The position numbers and the translations under genes are program-made. 48,448 nucleotides of DNA from Phenylobacterium sp. (GTDB lineage Bacteria; Pseudomonadota; Alphaproteobacteria; Caulobacterales; Caulobacteraceae), in assembly GCF_030698145.1 (NCBI RefSeq), contig NZ_JAUYNW010000023.1:1-48448 (forward strand), read 5' to 3'. Below the pieces are notes generated by a model that was not told the DNA's origin, did no database searches, and was given only the letters and a program-made list of their open reading frames with translations. Shown piece after piece: positions 1 to 11,216 of the stretch (its first letter is position 1; each line of letters starts with the position of its first letter).

Positions 1-125
<125 letters not shown>

Positions 126-165
126 CTACGGTTGCTCCCCCAGAAGGGCAGGATCTATGAGGGTT

Positions 166-900
166 TCACTCGGCGTGGACGTCCACGCCCATGGCGTTCA
201 GCAATCGGTATTGCTGATCCACCGTAACCTTCATCCCATCCCGGCTGGCCAGTTCCAGCAGGTTGAGCCCGCTCACCTCGGCGCCGCGCAGGTCGGCGCG
301 GGCGAGCTTGGCGCCGGCGGTCAGCGCCTGGAAGAGATCGCATTCGCGCAGGTCGGCGCCTTCCAGGTCGGCGTCCATCAGCACAGCTTCGCGGAAGCTG
401 GTCCGATTTAGATCGCAGCCGGGCAGCCGCACCTCGGTGAGGTCGGCCAGTTCCAGGTTGCAGCCCTTCAGCGCCGCCGAGGCCCTGACCACATTGCGCC
501 CGAAGGCCCGATGGAAATCGGCCTTCATGAACACCGCGCCGCGCAGATTGCAGGTCTCCATATCGATCCCGTAGAGCGCCGAACGTTCGATCCTGGCGAA
601 GGAGAGGTCGCAGCGGGCGAACCGCGCCTCTTCCAGCCGGGAGAAGGCGAACTGCACGCCCACATGGCCCTCGGCCATGACGCAGTCCTCGAACACCGCC
701 TCGCGCAGGTCGGCGTGGGCGAAGCGGCAACGGACCAGGCGGCAGCCCTTGAAGCACGCGCCCTGCAGGCAGACGCCCTGGAACTGCACCTCGGCGAAGG
801 CGCAGTCCTCGAACACCGCGTCGGTGAGATCGGCGTCGGTGAAGTCGTGGGCGGAGAGGTCAAGCCCCACCAACCGCGCCCCGGCTTCGATCTCCACCAT
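166..900 (-). CDS. Qnr/MfpA-like pentapeptide-repeat protein
   Basis: A 244-residue protein built almost entirely of A(D/N)Lxx / A(V/R)Fxx pentapeptide repeats from about residue 10 to 215, expected to fold as a right-handed quadrilateral beta helix. The middle segment (CDLSFARIERSALYGIDM, then a CNLRGAVF block) and the tail (DQQYRLLNAMGVDV) resemble the Qnr family. There a C-terminal helix forms the dimer and the rod mimics DNA to protect gyrase/topoisomerase IV. It starts at ATG 900; no signal peptide or membrane segment is present, so it is cytoplasmic. It is convergent with the IS110 fragment and upstream of nothing co-directional except thiC, which lies behind its start. Gyrase protection is inferred; pentapeptide proteins also have other roles. 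Confidence 0.8.
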   Translation of the reverse strand: MVEIEAGARLVGLDLSAHDFTDADLTDAVFEDCAFAEVQFQGVCLQGACFKGCRLVRCRFAHADLREAVFEDCVMAEGHVGVQFAFSRLEEARFARCDLSFARIERSALYGIDMETCNLRGAVFMKADFHRAFGRNVVRASAALKGCNLELADLTEVRLPGCDLNRTSFREAVLMDADLEGADLRECDLFQALTAGAKLARADLRGAEVSGLNLLELASRDGMKVTVDQQYRLLNAMGVDVHAE

Positions 901-966
901 GTGCCGCCCTCCGCTCGTTCCGCCGACTATCGGCGACGCCTGCGTCGCAAGCGGTCGTAGCGCCGC

Positions 967-3015
<2,049 letters not shown>

Positions 3016-3029
3016 CTAGGAGATCGCCC

Positions 3030-3425
3030 ATGAAAGCCGCCCTTATCGTTTTCGCCGCGGCCAGCCTGGCCGCCACCTCGGTTCCGGCCCAGCCCACGGC
3101 GCCCCCGGCGCCCGGCGCCTCACGCGACTGCTTCCGGATGAGCCAGCTTCGCGGCCATAAGCGCGTCGACGCCAAGACCCTGCATATCGAGGCCGGGAAC
3201 CGCGCGGTCTATCGCTGGGAGATGAGCGGATCCTGCCTGGCCGGCGCCTCGTCCAACGACCCGCTGGTGATGAGCCCCGCCGGCGGCTCGGACCTGATCT
3301 GCAGGCCTATCGACCTGGACCTGAAGGTCATGAGCGGTGTGATGCTCAGCCCCTGCATCATCAAGAGCTTCACCCGGCTGACCCCGGCCGAGGTCGCAGC
3401 CCTGCCGCCGAGGCTGAAGCCCTAG
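3030..3425 (+). CDS. Exported DUF6491-like protein
   Basis: A 131-residue protein with a signal peptide (positively charged start, hydrophobic stretch to about residue 20, then VPAQP). The mature part carries a Cys-rich pattern (DCFRMSQLRG, GSCLAG, DLICRP, SPCIIKS), suggesting two disulfides in the periplasm. The layout resembles the DUF6491 family, whose function is unknown. ATG 3030 is preceded by AGGAG at a good distance. The gene is divergent from thiC, so 2943-3029 holds the two promoters. No functional assignment is possible. Confidence 0.75.
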   Translation: MKAALIVFAAASLAATSVPAQPTAPPAPGASRDCFRMSQLRGHKRVDAKTLHIEAGNRAVYRWEMSGSCLAGASSNDPLVMSPAGGSDLICRPIDLDLKVMSGVMLSPCIIKSFTRLTPAEVAALPPRLKP

Positions 3426-3469
3426 CCGGGGGTCGCATCGCGCCCGGCGCGTATGCTAGGGAGCCCGCC

Positions 3470-3507
3470 TTGAGCAAATCCGATCTGATTGGATCGGATT
3501 TGCTCAA
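3470..3507. repeat. Perfect 38-bp inverted repeat, 16-bp arms
   Basis: TTGAGCAAATCCGATC at 3470-3485 and its exact complement at 3492-3507 are separated by six bases (TGATTG). RNA from either strand would fold into a very stable hairpin. No T-tract follows, so it is not a classic terminator. It looks like a mobile intergenic palindrome and sits with a second one just downstream. Confidence 0.9.
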
Positions 3508-3520
3508 GCTTCTTTGAATT

Positions 3521-3571
3521 TAGACCATTTTCTTCGCCGAACCGGCGTCCACTTCGGCGGAAAATGGTCTA
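3521..3571. repeat. 51-bp inverted repeat abutting the next gene's ribosome-binding site
   Basis: TAGACCATTTTC at 3521-3532 pairs exactly with GAAAATGGTCTA at 3560-3571. Inside, CGCCGAA (3535-3541) pairs with TTCGGCG (3553-3559). The last base of the right arm overlaps the AGGAG that precedes ATG 3582, so folding could influence translation of the downstream gene. It is composed like a repeated intergenic element rather than an operator. Confidence 0.85.
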
Positions 3572-3581
3572 GGAGCCTCCC

Positions 3582-4595
3582 ATGCATCTCGCCCGCTTCC
3601 CCCGCGCCCGCTTCGCCCATCTGCCGACGCCGCTGGAGCGATTGACGCGACTTGGGGTCGAACTGAAAGTCGACCTGTGGGTCAAACGCGACGACTGCAC
3701 CGGCCTGGCCGGCGGCGGCAATAAAACCCGCAAGCTGGAGTTCCTGCTGGGCGAAGCGCTGGACCAGGGCGCCGACACCCTGGTGACCCAGGGCGCGGTG
3801 CAGTCCAACCACGTGCGCCAGACCGCCGCCGCCGCAGCCCGCTACGGCCTAGCCTGCGAGGTCATCCTGGAAGAGCGCACGGGCTCCAAGGCGGTCGACT
3901 ACACCGCCTCGGGCAATGTGCTGCTGGACCGCCTGCTGGGCGCGGCGATCCGCAACGTCCCCGGCGGGGCCGACATGAACGCCGAGCTGGCCAGGACCGC
4001 CGACGACATCCGGGCTCGCGGCGGCAAGCCCTATGTGATCCTCGGCGGCGGCTCCAACGCCGTTGGCGCCCTGGGTTATGTGGACTGCGCCATCGAGCTG
4101 GTCGCCCAGGCCAATGCGCAGGGCCTGGTGATCGACCGCATCGTCACGGCCACCGGCAGCGCCGGCACCCATGCGGGCCTGGTCGCGGGCCTGGCCCTGG
4201 TCGGCGCCGACATCCCCGTCCTCGGGATCGGCGTGCGCGCGGACAGGGAGACTCAGGAGGCCAATGTCCACAAGCTGGCCATGGAGACCGCCGCCCTGCT
4301 GGGCCATCCCGAGCGCGTCACCCGCGAAATGACCGTGGCCGACTGCGACTATGTCGGGGCCGGCTACGGCCTGATCGACGACGAGGTGATCGAGGTCCTC
4401 AAGCTGGCCGCGCGCACCGACGCCCTGATCCTGGACCCGGTCTATACCGGCAAGGCGATGAAGGGGCTGATCGCGCTGGCCAGGGCCGGACGGTTCGAGG
4501 GCGAGACGGTGGTCTTCCTGCACACCGGCGGCGCCCAGGGCCTGTTCGGCTACCAGGGCGAGATGCAGGGAGCGCTTGAAGGAGAATTGGCATGA
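3582..4595 (+). CDS. D-cysteine desulfhydrase / ACC-deaminase family PLP enzyme
   Basis: A 337-residue fold-type II PLP enzyme. The Schiff-base lysine is Lys48 in [11 protein letters not shown], the substrate-loop serine is near residue 75 in [10 protein letters not shown], and a phosphate-binding GSAGTHAG loop lies near the middle. The family includes D-cysteine desulfhydrase (D-Cys to pyruvate, H2S and ammonia) and ACC deaminase; the length and the opening HLPTPLERL favour D-cysteine desulfhydrase. Cytoplasmic. It overlaps the racemase gene by ATGA, so the two are translationally coupled and probably act on the same D-amino acid pool. Substrate is inferred. Confidence 0.85.
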   Translation: MHLARFPRARFAHLPTPLERLTRLGVELKVDLWVKRDDCTGLAGGGNKTRKLEFLLGEALDQGADTLVTQGAVQSNHVRQTAAAAARYGLACEVILEERTGSKAVDYTASGNVLLDRLLGAAIRNVPGGADMNAELARTADDIRARGGKPYVILGGGSNAVGALGYVDCAIELVAQANAQGLVIDRIVTATGSAGTHAGLVAGLALVGADIPVLGIGVRADRETQEANVHKLAMETAALLGHPERVTREMTVADCDYVGAGYGLIDDEVIEVLKLAARTDALILDPVYTGKAMKGLIALARAGRFEGETVVFLHTGGAQGLFGYQGEMQGALEGELA

Positions 4596-5284
4596 GCCTC
4601 GTCCTGGGCGTGCTCGGCGGCATGGGCCCGGCCGCCACCCTCGACTTCCTGACCAAGCTGCAGGCCCTGACCCCGGCCGAGCGCGACCAGGACCACATCC
4701 GCACCATCGTCGACATCAATCCACAGGTGCCCGACCGCAACGACCCCTTTGCCAAACCCGGTCCCGTCCTGGCCGAGATGGCCGGGGCCCTGCGCGGCGC
4801 GGGCGCCGACGTGCTGGCGATCGCCTGCAACACCGCTCACGCCCACGCCGACCTGATCTCGCATTCCTCGGGCCTCCCGCTGATCGACATGATCGGCACG
4901 GCGGCGGCGGCGGCGCGCGACACCGGCGCCCACAGAGCTGGGGTGCTGGGCACGCGGCCGGCCATCAAGCTCTATCGCGAGTACCTGGCCGCCCAGGGCA
5001 TGGGCCTGGTCACCCTGCCGGCCGAGCGCCAGGAGGCCTTCATGGCCCTGCTCTACCAGATCAAGTCGGGTGACCGCTCGGCGCAGGTCGGGGCCGAGAT
5101 GGCCGCCCTGGCCGCCGAACTGGTCGGCGAAGGCGCCGAGGCGGTGATCGCCGGCTGCACCGAAGTTCCGCTGGTGCTGAACGCCGCCGCCGTGCGCGCC
5201 CCGGTGATCGACGCCGCCGAGGTCCTGGCCAAGCGCTGCGTCGCCGTCTGCCTCGGCTTCGAGCCGGTCCCGGAGCTGGTTTAG
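4592..5284 (+). CDS. Aspartate/glutamate racemase-family protein
   Basis: A 230-residue cofactor-independent amino-acid racemase. The start [15 protein letters not shown] is diagnostic, and the two catalytic cysteines of the family are present: Cys79 in [11 protein letters not shown] and Cys189 in IAGCTEVPL. It interconverts L and D forms, usually of aspartate. Its start overlaps the stop of the D-cysteine desulfhydrase-like gene, giving a two-gene operon. Its 3' end overlaps the convergent metallopeptidase gene by four bases. Whether it supplies D-amino acid for peptidoglycan or feeds catabolism with its partner is unknown. Confidence 0.88.
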   Translation: MSLVLGVLGGMGPAATLDFLTKLQALTPAERDQDHIRTIVDINPQVPDRNDPFAKPGPVLAEMAGALRGAGADVLAIACNTAHAHADLISHSSGLPLIDMIGTAAAAARDTGAHRAGVLGTRPAIKLYREYLAAQGMGLVTLPAERQEAFMALLYQIKSGDRSAQVGAEMAALAAELVGEGAEAVIAGCTEVPLVLNAAAVRAPVIDAAEVLAKRCVAVCLGFEPVPELV

Positions 5285-6132
5285 AGCCGGGGCGACCCGA
5301 AGGTGTCGCAGGCGGCCGGATCGCCGCTCTGCACGCCGGTGCGGAACCAGCGCATGCGCTGTTCGCTGGTGCCGTGGGTGAAGCCGTCGGGCATGACGCG
5401 GCCCTGGGACTGGGTCTGCAGGGCGTCGTCGCCGACCGCCGCCGCGGCGCGGATGCCGTCCTCGATATCGCGGGGGTCGAGCGTCACCTGGCCGCCCGAG
5501 GCCTCCGACGCATTTGCCACCCAGACCCCGGCATAGCAGTCGGCCTGCAACTCCAGGCGCACCGCCGCGCTCCCCTCGCCGCGCGAGCCGCGCTCGACCC
5601 GGTCGGTCTGGCCGGTCAGGTGCTGGACATGATGGCCGATCTCGTGGGCGATGACATAGGCGCGCGCCGCCTCGCCCTTCGCGCCGAACCGGCTCTCCAG
5701 CTCCCGCCAGAAGCTGAGGTCCAGATAGACCTTGCGGTCGGCCGGACAATAGAAAGGCCCCATGGCCGCCTGGCCGGTTCCGCAGCCGGTGCCTGTGGCC
5801 TGGTCGTAGATCACGACCGCGGCGGGCGGCGCGTAGCTCTTGCCGCGCCGGGCGAAGATCGGGGTCCAGACGTCGGTAGTGGAGGCCTCGACCACGTCGA
5901 CGAACTGGCCGGCCTCGTCGGTGGTGGTCCCGCGCGCGCCAACCTGCTCCTGCTGGGCCTGGCCGCCCGCGCCCTCGACCACCGCCATGGTGGTGGTCGG
6001 GTCGATGCCAAACACGAAATAGCCGATGGCCGCCAGGATCACCCCACCAATGCCGACGCCGCCGACCCCTACGGGCCCCAGGCCGCGGCGATCCTCGATA
6101 TTGCCGCCCCGGCGGCCGCCCTGCCAACGCAT
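5281..6132 (-). CDS. YpfJ-type neutral zinc metallopeptidase
   Basis: A 283-residue membrane-anchored metallopeptidase. One N-terminal membrane segment (about residues 20-43) is followed by a large periplasmic domain. This contains the zinc-binding HEIGH motif at about 163-167 and downstream blocks typical of the YpfJ family (LELQADCYAGVW, DGFTHGTSEQRMRWF). The Glu in LELQAD is the likely third zinc ligand. GTG 6135 and ATG 6132 are adjacent; ATG 6132 is preferred because AGGAG lies 7 bases before it. Substrates of the family are not known. It stands alone, convergent with the racemase gene. Confidence 0.9.
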   Translation of the reverse strand: MRWQGGRRGGNIEDRRGLGPVGVGGVGIGGVILAAIGYFVFGIDPTTTMAVVEGAGGQAQQEQVGARGTTTDEAGQFVDVVEASTTDVWTPIFARRGKSYAPPAAVVIYDQATGTGCGTGQAAMGPFYCPADRKVYLDLSFWRELESRFGAKGEAARAYVIAHEIGHHVQHLTGQTDRVERGSRGEGSAAVRLELQADCYAGVWVANASEASGGQVTLDPRDIEDGIRAAAAVGDDALQTQSQGRVMPDGFTHGTSEQRMRWFRTGVQSGDPAACDTFGSPRL

Positions 6133-6193
6133 CACGTCGCTCCTGAACTACTACCGGCCTCGGGAGGCACGATGTCGTCTATCAGCTCTGCTG

Positions 6194-6559
6194 TCAGCGC
6201 CTGTTTTGACTGGCGGCGCGCACGCGCCGGTTGGACGCCGCCAGGGTCTCGTCGGGAATCGACGGGAACGGGCCCAGGTCGGGCGTCGAGGCGGCGGCGG
6301 ACTTCGCGACATGCGGCGCGGGCAGGATCGGGCGGCGGGCCTGATCGCGCAGTTCGCGCAGACGAACCTCCGTGGAGAGCCGCGCGTCGAGGGCGTTGAG
6401 CTGGTTCTCCATCGCCACGGCGCGCTGGTTCTGGAGCTGCTGCTGGGCCCACAGTTCGTTCTCACGGGCGATCCGCGCGGGATCGAGCTGCGCCGAGGCC
6501 GGAGAGGCCGCGGCCGCCAGGATCGCAAGGACGGGCAGGAGCAAGCGCATGGCCTTCAA
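6194..6559 (-). CDS. Small exported protein of unknown function
   Basis: A 121-residue protein with a clear signal peptide (MKAMRLLLPVLAIL, Ala-rich, cleaved after PASA-Q near residue 23). A charged helical region rich in Arg, Gln and Glu follows (about 25-75), then a Pro/Ala-rich tail. It starts at TTG 6559 with GGAGG nine bases upstream; ATG 6550 is an alternative. It lies between the metallopeptidase and the TPR gene on the same strand with short gaps, so co-expression is possible. I do not recognise a family. Confidence 0.6.
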   Translation of the reverse strand: MKAMRLLLPVLAILAAAASPASAQLDPARIARENELWAQQQLQNQRAVAMENQLNALDARLSTEVRLRELRDQARRPILPAPHVAKSAAASTPDLGPFPSIPDETLAASNRRVRAASQNRR

Positions 6560-6592
6560 ACGCGCCCGCCTCCGTTCGGCTCCCGCAGCGGC

Positions 6593-7150
6593 CTAGCGCC
6601 GCGAGACGCTGAAGCGGGTCAGTTGTTCGCGGGGCGCGGCCCAGTCGGGGCTGATCGCGACCGCCTTCTGGTAGTCGTAATAGGCCGACTTCATGTCATC
6701 CAGGCCTTCATGGGCCAGGGCGCGATTGTAGTAGGCCTTGGCCGGTTCGCCGACCCCGAGCTCCAGGCCGCGATTGATGTCGGTCAGGCTGGCGGCGTAG
6801 TCGCGCTGGCCGATGAGGGTGGCGCCGCGGTTCACATAGGCCTCGCCCATATCCGGCTTGATTTTCATCGCCTTGTCGAAGTCCTTGCGCGCGGCCGGAT
6901 AGGCGGCGCGACGCAGCTTCAGCACGCCGCGGTTCACATAGGTGCCGGCCCGGTCGCGGGCGTTCATGAATTCGGTTTCCAGCGCCTGGGTGCAGAGGTC
7001 CTGGAACTTCACGTCGTTCTCGCCGGCGAGGGCGGCCTTGGAGCAGGCTTCCGCCAGCCCGCCGCCGATCACCGTCACCGCGGCCTGGGCCGAGCCCGCC
7101 GCAGCCCAGCCGATGGCCGCCAGACCCGCGACCGCTAATGCCTTGAACAT
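6593..7150 (-). CDS. Exported tetratricopeptide-repeat protein
   Basis: A 185-residue periplasmic protein. A signal peptide ends near AAGSAQA (residue 23). About three TPR units follow: one around GTYVNRGVLKLRRAAYPAAR, the next around GEAYVNRGATLIGQRDYAAS, the third around AKAYYNRALAHEGLDDMKSA. TPRs mediate protein-protein contacts; no enzymatic motif is visible. ATG 7150 has GGAG upstream. The 116-base gap to the histidine kinase gene upstream may hold its promoter. Confidence 0.85.
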   Translation of the reverse strand: MFKALAVAGLAAIGWAAAGSAQAAVTVIGGGLAEACSKAALAGENDVKFQDLCTQALETEFMNARDRAGTYVNRGVLKLRRAAYPAARKDFDKAMKIKPDMGEAYVNRGATLIGQRDYAASLTDINRGLELGVGEPAKAYYNRALAHEGLDDMKSAYYDYQKAVAISPDWAAPREQLTRFSVSRR

Positions 7151-7266
7151 GGCGCTGTCTCCGAAAGGCCAAGCCCGCCCGGAGGCGCGCGGCCCGGTTG
7201 CATGGCGTCAAGAGTCTTCCCGTAACGGGGGTCTGTCAACGCGAGCTTTTCTGCACGACAGTCAGA

Positions 7267-9564
7267 TCAAGGCTTTGTTTTCAGGCGTAATTCCCGCGTA
7301 GCCGCCGCCATCTCCCGCGCCAGGTTCTGGAGCGTGAAGGGTTTGCGCAGCAGCGGCCCGTTCCAGGCGGCGGCCAGGGCGTCCATGTCGGCGTAGCCGG
7401 TCATGATCACCACCGGCAGGCCTGGCCGCAGCCGGCGCAGGTTGTCGGCGACCTGCCCGCCGTTCTGGTCCGGCATGGCGAAGTCCACCAGGGCCGCCTG
7501 CAGGTCTGGATCGGCGACGAGCCGCGTAAGGGCCTGCGCCCCGCCGTCGGCCTCCACGACGCGGCAACCCAACTCCGACAGCATATGGGCGGCCACCGCC
7601 CGCACCTCGGCGTCGTCGTCCACCAGCAGCACCGACAGGCCGTGCAACAGGGCTACGTCGGGCTCGCCGTCCGCCGCGGCCTCGGTGTCCGCCGCCTGCG
7701 AGGTCCGCGGCAGGTAGGCCCGCAGGGTCGCGCCGCGCCCTGGCGCGGTCTCGATCTCCACCCCGCCGCCGAGCTGCTTGGCCAGGCCCAGCACCTGGGG
7801 CAGGCCCAGGCCCGACCCCTTGCCCACAGCCTTGGTGGTGAAGAAGGGCTCGAAGGCGCGGGCCACGACCTCGGGGGTCATGCCCTCGCCGGTGTCGCTC
7901 ACCGTGATCGCCACATAGTCGCCGGGCGCGGGCGCCTCGCCCTGGTCCGACCTAGCCGCGACATGGGCGTTGCGGCAGGCGACGGCGACCGTCCCGCCGT
8001 TCGGCATGGCGTCGCGGGCGTTGAGCGCCAGATTGACCACCATCAGCTCCACCTGGGTCGCGTCGCCGAGCGCGGTCCACAGGTCGGACGCGATGTCGAC
8101 CTGAAGCTGGCAGTTCGCGCCCAGGGTCGGACCCAGCAGGGCTGCGGCGGCCTCGACGGCCGCCCCGATGTCCATGGGCCGGGGCTCCAGGCGCTGGCGG
8201 CGCGAGAAGGCCAGGAGCTGGGCGGTCAATGTCGCACCGCGCTCGCCGGCGGCGCGGGCCTGTTCGACGAAGCGCAGGTGCTGGGGATCGGTCAGCCGCC
8301 GGGCCAACAGATCGAGATTACCCAGCACCGCCATCAGCAGGTTGTTGAAGTCGTGCGCCACCCCGCCGGTCAGACGGCCGATGGCCTCCATCTTCTGGGC
8401 CTGGGCCAGGCTCTCTGTGGCCTCGGCCAGTTCGCGGGTCCGGGCGGCCACCCGCGCTTCCAGTGAGGCGTTCAACTCCATCAACTCGGCGCGCTGGACG
8501 CCCACGGTCTGGCCGGCCTCGCCCAGGGCGCCGGCCAGGGCGTCGATCTCCTGGGTGCCGGTGGGGAACGGGGTGATGGGCGCCCCGGCCTCCCAGGCGC
8601 GCGCGGCGTCGGCCAGCTGCTCCACCGGCGCGGCGATACTGCGCGCCACATAGGTCGCCAGGGCCGCGCCCGCGCCCAGGATGATCAGCCCCATGAGCCC
8701 GCCCCAAAACAGCGAGCGGCGCGCCACCCCGGCGACCTCGGCCTTGGGGACCGCCACGATGAACGACCAGCCGTAGTCCGGCGCCCGGCTCCAGGCGGTC
8801 ACGCTGCGCACGCCGTCCAGGGTGCGGGTCTCGGCGACGCCCGACGGCGCGCTGCGCAGGTGGTCGATCATCCCAGGCGAGGCCGACTTGCCGACCAGCA
8901 CCGCCCCGCCGCGATTGCGCGAGACGATCACGCCCTGGGCGTCGACGATCGAGCCCACCCAGGAGGTCGGGAATTTCTGATCCACCCAGACCTGGTCGAA
9001 GGACGAGGCCGGCGTGCCGGCGTTGAGCGTGAGCTGGGTTCCGCCCGGCCCCTCCGCCGGCATGCTGAAGGCCACCACCGGCGCCTTCGACACGCTGCCC
9101 GTGAACAGGTTGGAGACCCGCATCTGGACGCCCGCCCCCGACCGCCAGGGTTCGCTGGGCGTGACGTTGAGGGTGGCGGGCAGGGGCGCTCCGGCGGCCG
9201 CCCGCGTATTGACCTTCTGCCGGCCCTCCGCGTCCATCACAACGATCGTGGTGTCCGACCCGGCCGTGGCCGCGCGGGCCTGAGCGTCGAAGGCGGCCCA
9301 ATCCCCGAACCGCAGGTACGGCGACGTGCTCAGGACGTCGAGCAGCACCTTGCGCTGTCCTATCTCGCGGTCGACCACAAGGGAGAGCGCCCGGGCCGTC
9401 TCGCTCATCTGGCGCTCCAGGGACAGCTGCTGGTGGCGATAGCCGTCCCAGACCAGCACGCCGGCGGTGGCGATGGCCGGGATCAGCACCGCCAGCAGCA
9501 GCATGATCAAGCGGGAGCGCAGACCTGGGGCGGCGGGGCCGGAATATGCCGTGGAGGCCGTCAC
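7267..9564 (-). CDS. Hybrid sensor histidine kinase with C-terminal receiver
   Basis: A 765-residue membrane sensor. Membrane helices at about 17-38 and 285-306 flank a roughly 245-residue periplasmic region resembling a double-Cache domain. A HAMP-like linker and coiled coil follow. The kinase core has the phospho-accepting His404 in GGVAHDFNNLL, the N box NLALNARDAM, and G boxes DTGEGM and GKGSGLGL. A receiver domain follows, with acidic DDD, phospho-acceptor Asp694 (VDFAMPD), MTGYAD and Lys741 (LLRKPF). I chose GTG 9564, which has GGGAGG eight bases upstream; the frame stays open to 9636 without a good ribosome site. No partner regulator is adjacent, so output probably passes through an unlinked phosphotransfer protein. 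Ligand unknown. Confidence 0.93.
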   Translation of the reverse strand: MTASTAYSGPAAPGLRSRLIMLLLAVLIPAIATAGVLVWDGYRHQQLSLERQMSETARALSLVVDREIGQRKVLLDVLSTSPYLRFGDWAAFDAQARAATAGSDTTIVVMDAEGRQKVNTRAAAGAPLPATLNVTPSEPWRSGAGVQMRVSNLFTGSVSKAPVVAFSMPAEGPGGTQLTLNAGTPASSFDQVWVDQKFPTSWVGSIVDAQGVIVSRNRGGAVLVGKSASPGMIDHLRSAPSGVAETRTLDGVRSVTAWSRAPDYGWSFIVAVPKAEVAGVARRSLFWGGLMGLIILGAGAALATYVARSIAAPVEQLADAARAWEAGAPITPFPTGTQEIDALAGALGEAGQTVGVQRAELMELNASLEARVAARTRELAEATESLAQAQKMEAIGRLTGGVAHDFNNLLMAVLGNLDLLARRLTDPQHLRFVEQARAAGERGATLTAQLLAFSRRQRLEPRPMDIGAAVEAAAALLGPTLGANCQLQVDIASDLWTALGDATQVELMVVNLALNARDAMPNGGTVAVACRNAHVAARSDQGEAPAPGDYVAITVSDTGEGMTPEVVARAFEPFFTTKAVGKGSGLGLPQVLGLAKQLGGGVEIETAPGRGATLRAYLPRTSQAADTEAAADGEPDVALLHGLSVLLVDDDAEVRAVAAHMLSELGCRVVEADGGAQALTRLVADPDLQAALVDFAMPDQNGGQVADNLRRLRPGLPVVIMTGYADMDALAAAWNGPLLRKPFTLQNLAREMAAATRELRLKTKP

Positions 9565-9651
9565 TGAGGCGCCCTCCCGGCCGCGGCTGACTTCCACTGA
9601 CAATTTACGCCTCGGCGTCCGGTCAGGGGAACCCACGGCGTGGCGGCCATC

Positions 9652-10554
9652 CTAGCGACCGCGGAATCGACGGGTTTCACGGAGCAGGATGTAGACGCCG
9701 CTGGCGGCCACCACGCAGGCGCCGGCCAGGGTCGCGGCCCGTGGGATCTCGTCCCAGATCAGGAAGCCGATGATGCTGGCCCAGACGAGCTGGGTGTAGT
9801 CGAAGGGCGCCACCACCGCGACCGGCGCCCGGCGAAGGGCCTCGGTGAGGAAGAGCTGGCCTGTGCCGCCCAGCAGGCCGGTGCACACCAGCATGATCAG
9901 CGTGGTCGTGTCGGGAATGACCCAACCGCCGAACGGCAGGCTCGCCAGGCCCAGCAGCATGCCCGCCAGGGTGAAATAGAAGACGATGGTCGGGCCGGGC
10001 TCGGTCCGCCCGATCTCGCGCACGGCGATCATGGCGCCGGCGGCGCCGACCGCGCCGGCCAGGCCGAAGACCGTGCCCAGTGTGGCCATGTGGCTGGGAT
10101 CTGGGCGGATCATGATCAGCACGCCCAGGAAGCCCACCATCACCGCCCCCCAGCGATGCACGCCCACCCGTTCCTTGAGGATCGGGACCGACAGCGCGGT
10201 CATGAACAGCGGTGCGGCGAAGGAGAGCGCGGTCGCCTCCGTCAGCGGCAGCATGGACAGCGCGGTGAAGCCGCAGACCATGCCCATCAGGCCGATCGTC
10301 GAGCGGGCCGCGTGGCCGCCGGGCCGCGCGGTCTTCAGCACTGAGAACCCGCTGGTCCGCCAGACGTAGAACAGCACCGGGATGAAGGCGAAGGCGTTGC
10401 GGAAGAAGATGATCTCGAGGACCGGCGCGCCGCGCTCCGAGCACGCCTTCACCAGCGCCCCAAGCCCTGCCATGCAGACCATGGCCGCCATCCGAAGCAG
10501 GATGCCCAGGCCGTTTCGCTGCAGAACGGCATGGGCGGGCGCTTCGGCGGGCAA
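9652..10554 (-). CDS. DMT-superfamily (EamA) transporter
   Basis: A 300-residue inner-membrane protein with about ten hydrophobic segments arranged as two EamA repeats (roughly 15-145 and 160-290). The second repeat shows the typical PVAVVAPFDYTQLVWA segment. Such transporters move small metabolites or amino acids; the substrate cannot be told. It starts at TTG 10554 with a strong AAGGAGAT upstream. It lies just upstream of the histidine kinase, separated by 87 bases between its stop and the kinase GTG, so a functional link is possible but unproven. Confidence 0.9.
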   Translation of the reverse strand: MPAEAPAHAVLQRNGLGILLRMAAMVCMAGLGALVKACSERGAPVLEIIFFRNAFAFIPVLFYVWRTSGFSVLKTARPGGHAARSTIGLMGMVCGFTALSMLPLTEATALSFAAPLFMTALSVPILKERVGVHRWGAVMVGFLGVLIMIRPDPSHMATLGTVFGLAGAVGAAGAMIAVREIGRTEPGPTIVFYFTLAGMLLGLASLPFGGWVIPDTTTLIMLVCTGLLGGTGQLFLTEALRRAPVAVVAPFDYTQLVWASIIGFLIWDEIPRAATLAGACVVAASGVYILLRETRRFRGR

Positions 10555-10624
10555 GGCGATCTCCTTCCGCGGCAGGGCTTAGTCCGCGTGGCCTGGCCGC
10601 GCCATCCCTCCCGTCGCCGGCCGT

Positions 10625-11059
10625 CTAGGTTCCGCGCGGATAGAGGATGATCTGCGTGCAGCGGAAGGCGGCCATCAGCTTGCCGGTGGCGGCATCCTCG
10701 ACCCTGGCGTCCCAGACCTGGGTTGTCCGCCCGCCATGGAGCAGCGACGCGGTGCAGACGGCCTCGCCCTCGCGCAGGGTGCCCATGAAGTTGGCCTTCA
10801 CCTCGGCGGTCGTGAAGCCGTTCGCGCCCTCGGGCCAGGCCGTCGAAACCCCGTAGGCGCAGAGGATGTCGGCCACCGACAGCACGGCGCCGGCCAGCAG
10901 GTAGCCGGTGTGGGCCACCAGGTCCTGCCGCACCGCCAGCCGGCCTACGACCTTGCCCTCGGCCACCTCGGTGATCACCAACCCCAGATGGCCGGGCAGC
11001 TTGCCGACATTGGCCTGGTTCAGTTTCTCGACGCTGGTGTGGTTGGTGGTCGTGACCAT
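10625..11059 (-). CDS. PaaI-like hotdog-fold thioesterase
   Basis: A 144-residue single hotdog-domain protein. The segment LVAHTGYLLAGAVLSVAD matches the helix and active-site region of the PaaI/YdiI-type acyl-CoA thioesterases, and later strands (FTTAEVKANFMG, ARVEDAATGKLMAAF) fit. It probably hydrolyses an acyl- or aryl-CoA thioester in the cytoplasm. I chose ATG 11059 because GGAG lies just upstream; the frame is open to 11080. The usual catalytic Asp/Glu of the helix is not obvious, so activity is inferred from fold. Confidence 0.8.
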   Translation of the reverse strand: MVTTTNHTSVEKLNQANVGKLPGHLGLVITEVAEGKVVGRLAVRQDLVAHTGYLLAGAVLSVADILCAYGVSTAWPEGANGFTTAEVKANFMGTLREGEAVCTASLLHGGRTTQVWDARVEDAATGKLMAAFRCTQIILYPRGT

Positions 11060-11216
11060 GGGCGCTCCGTTCGGCCTCAAGGCTCCGCCGATTCCCCGGC
11101 ATGTCGAAGCCTGCCCCGCGCGATCAGGCGCAAGCTCGACCGTGGGCCCTCGCCTGACGTGGCGTAACGCTGGTCACTCTCCACGCTCGGAACAACCGAA
11201 CGGGAAGCGGTTAGAC

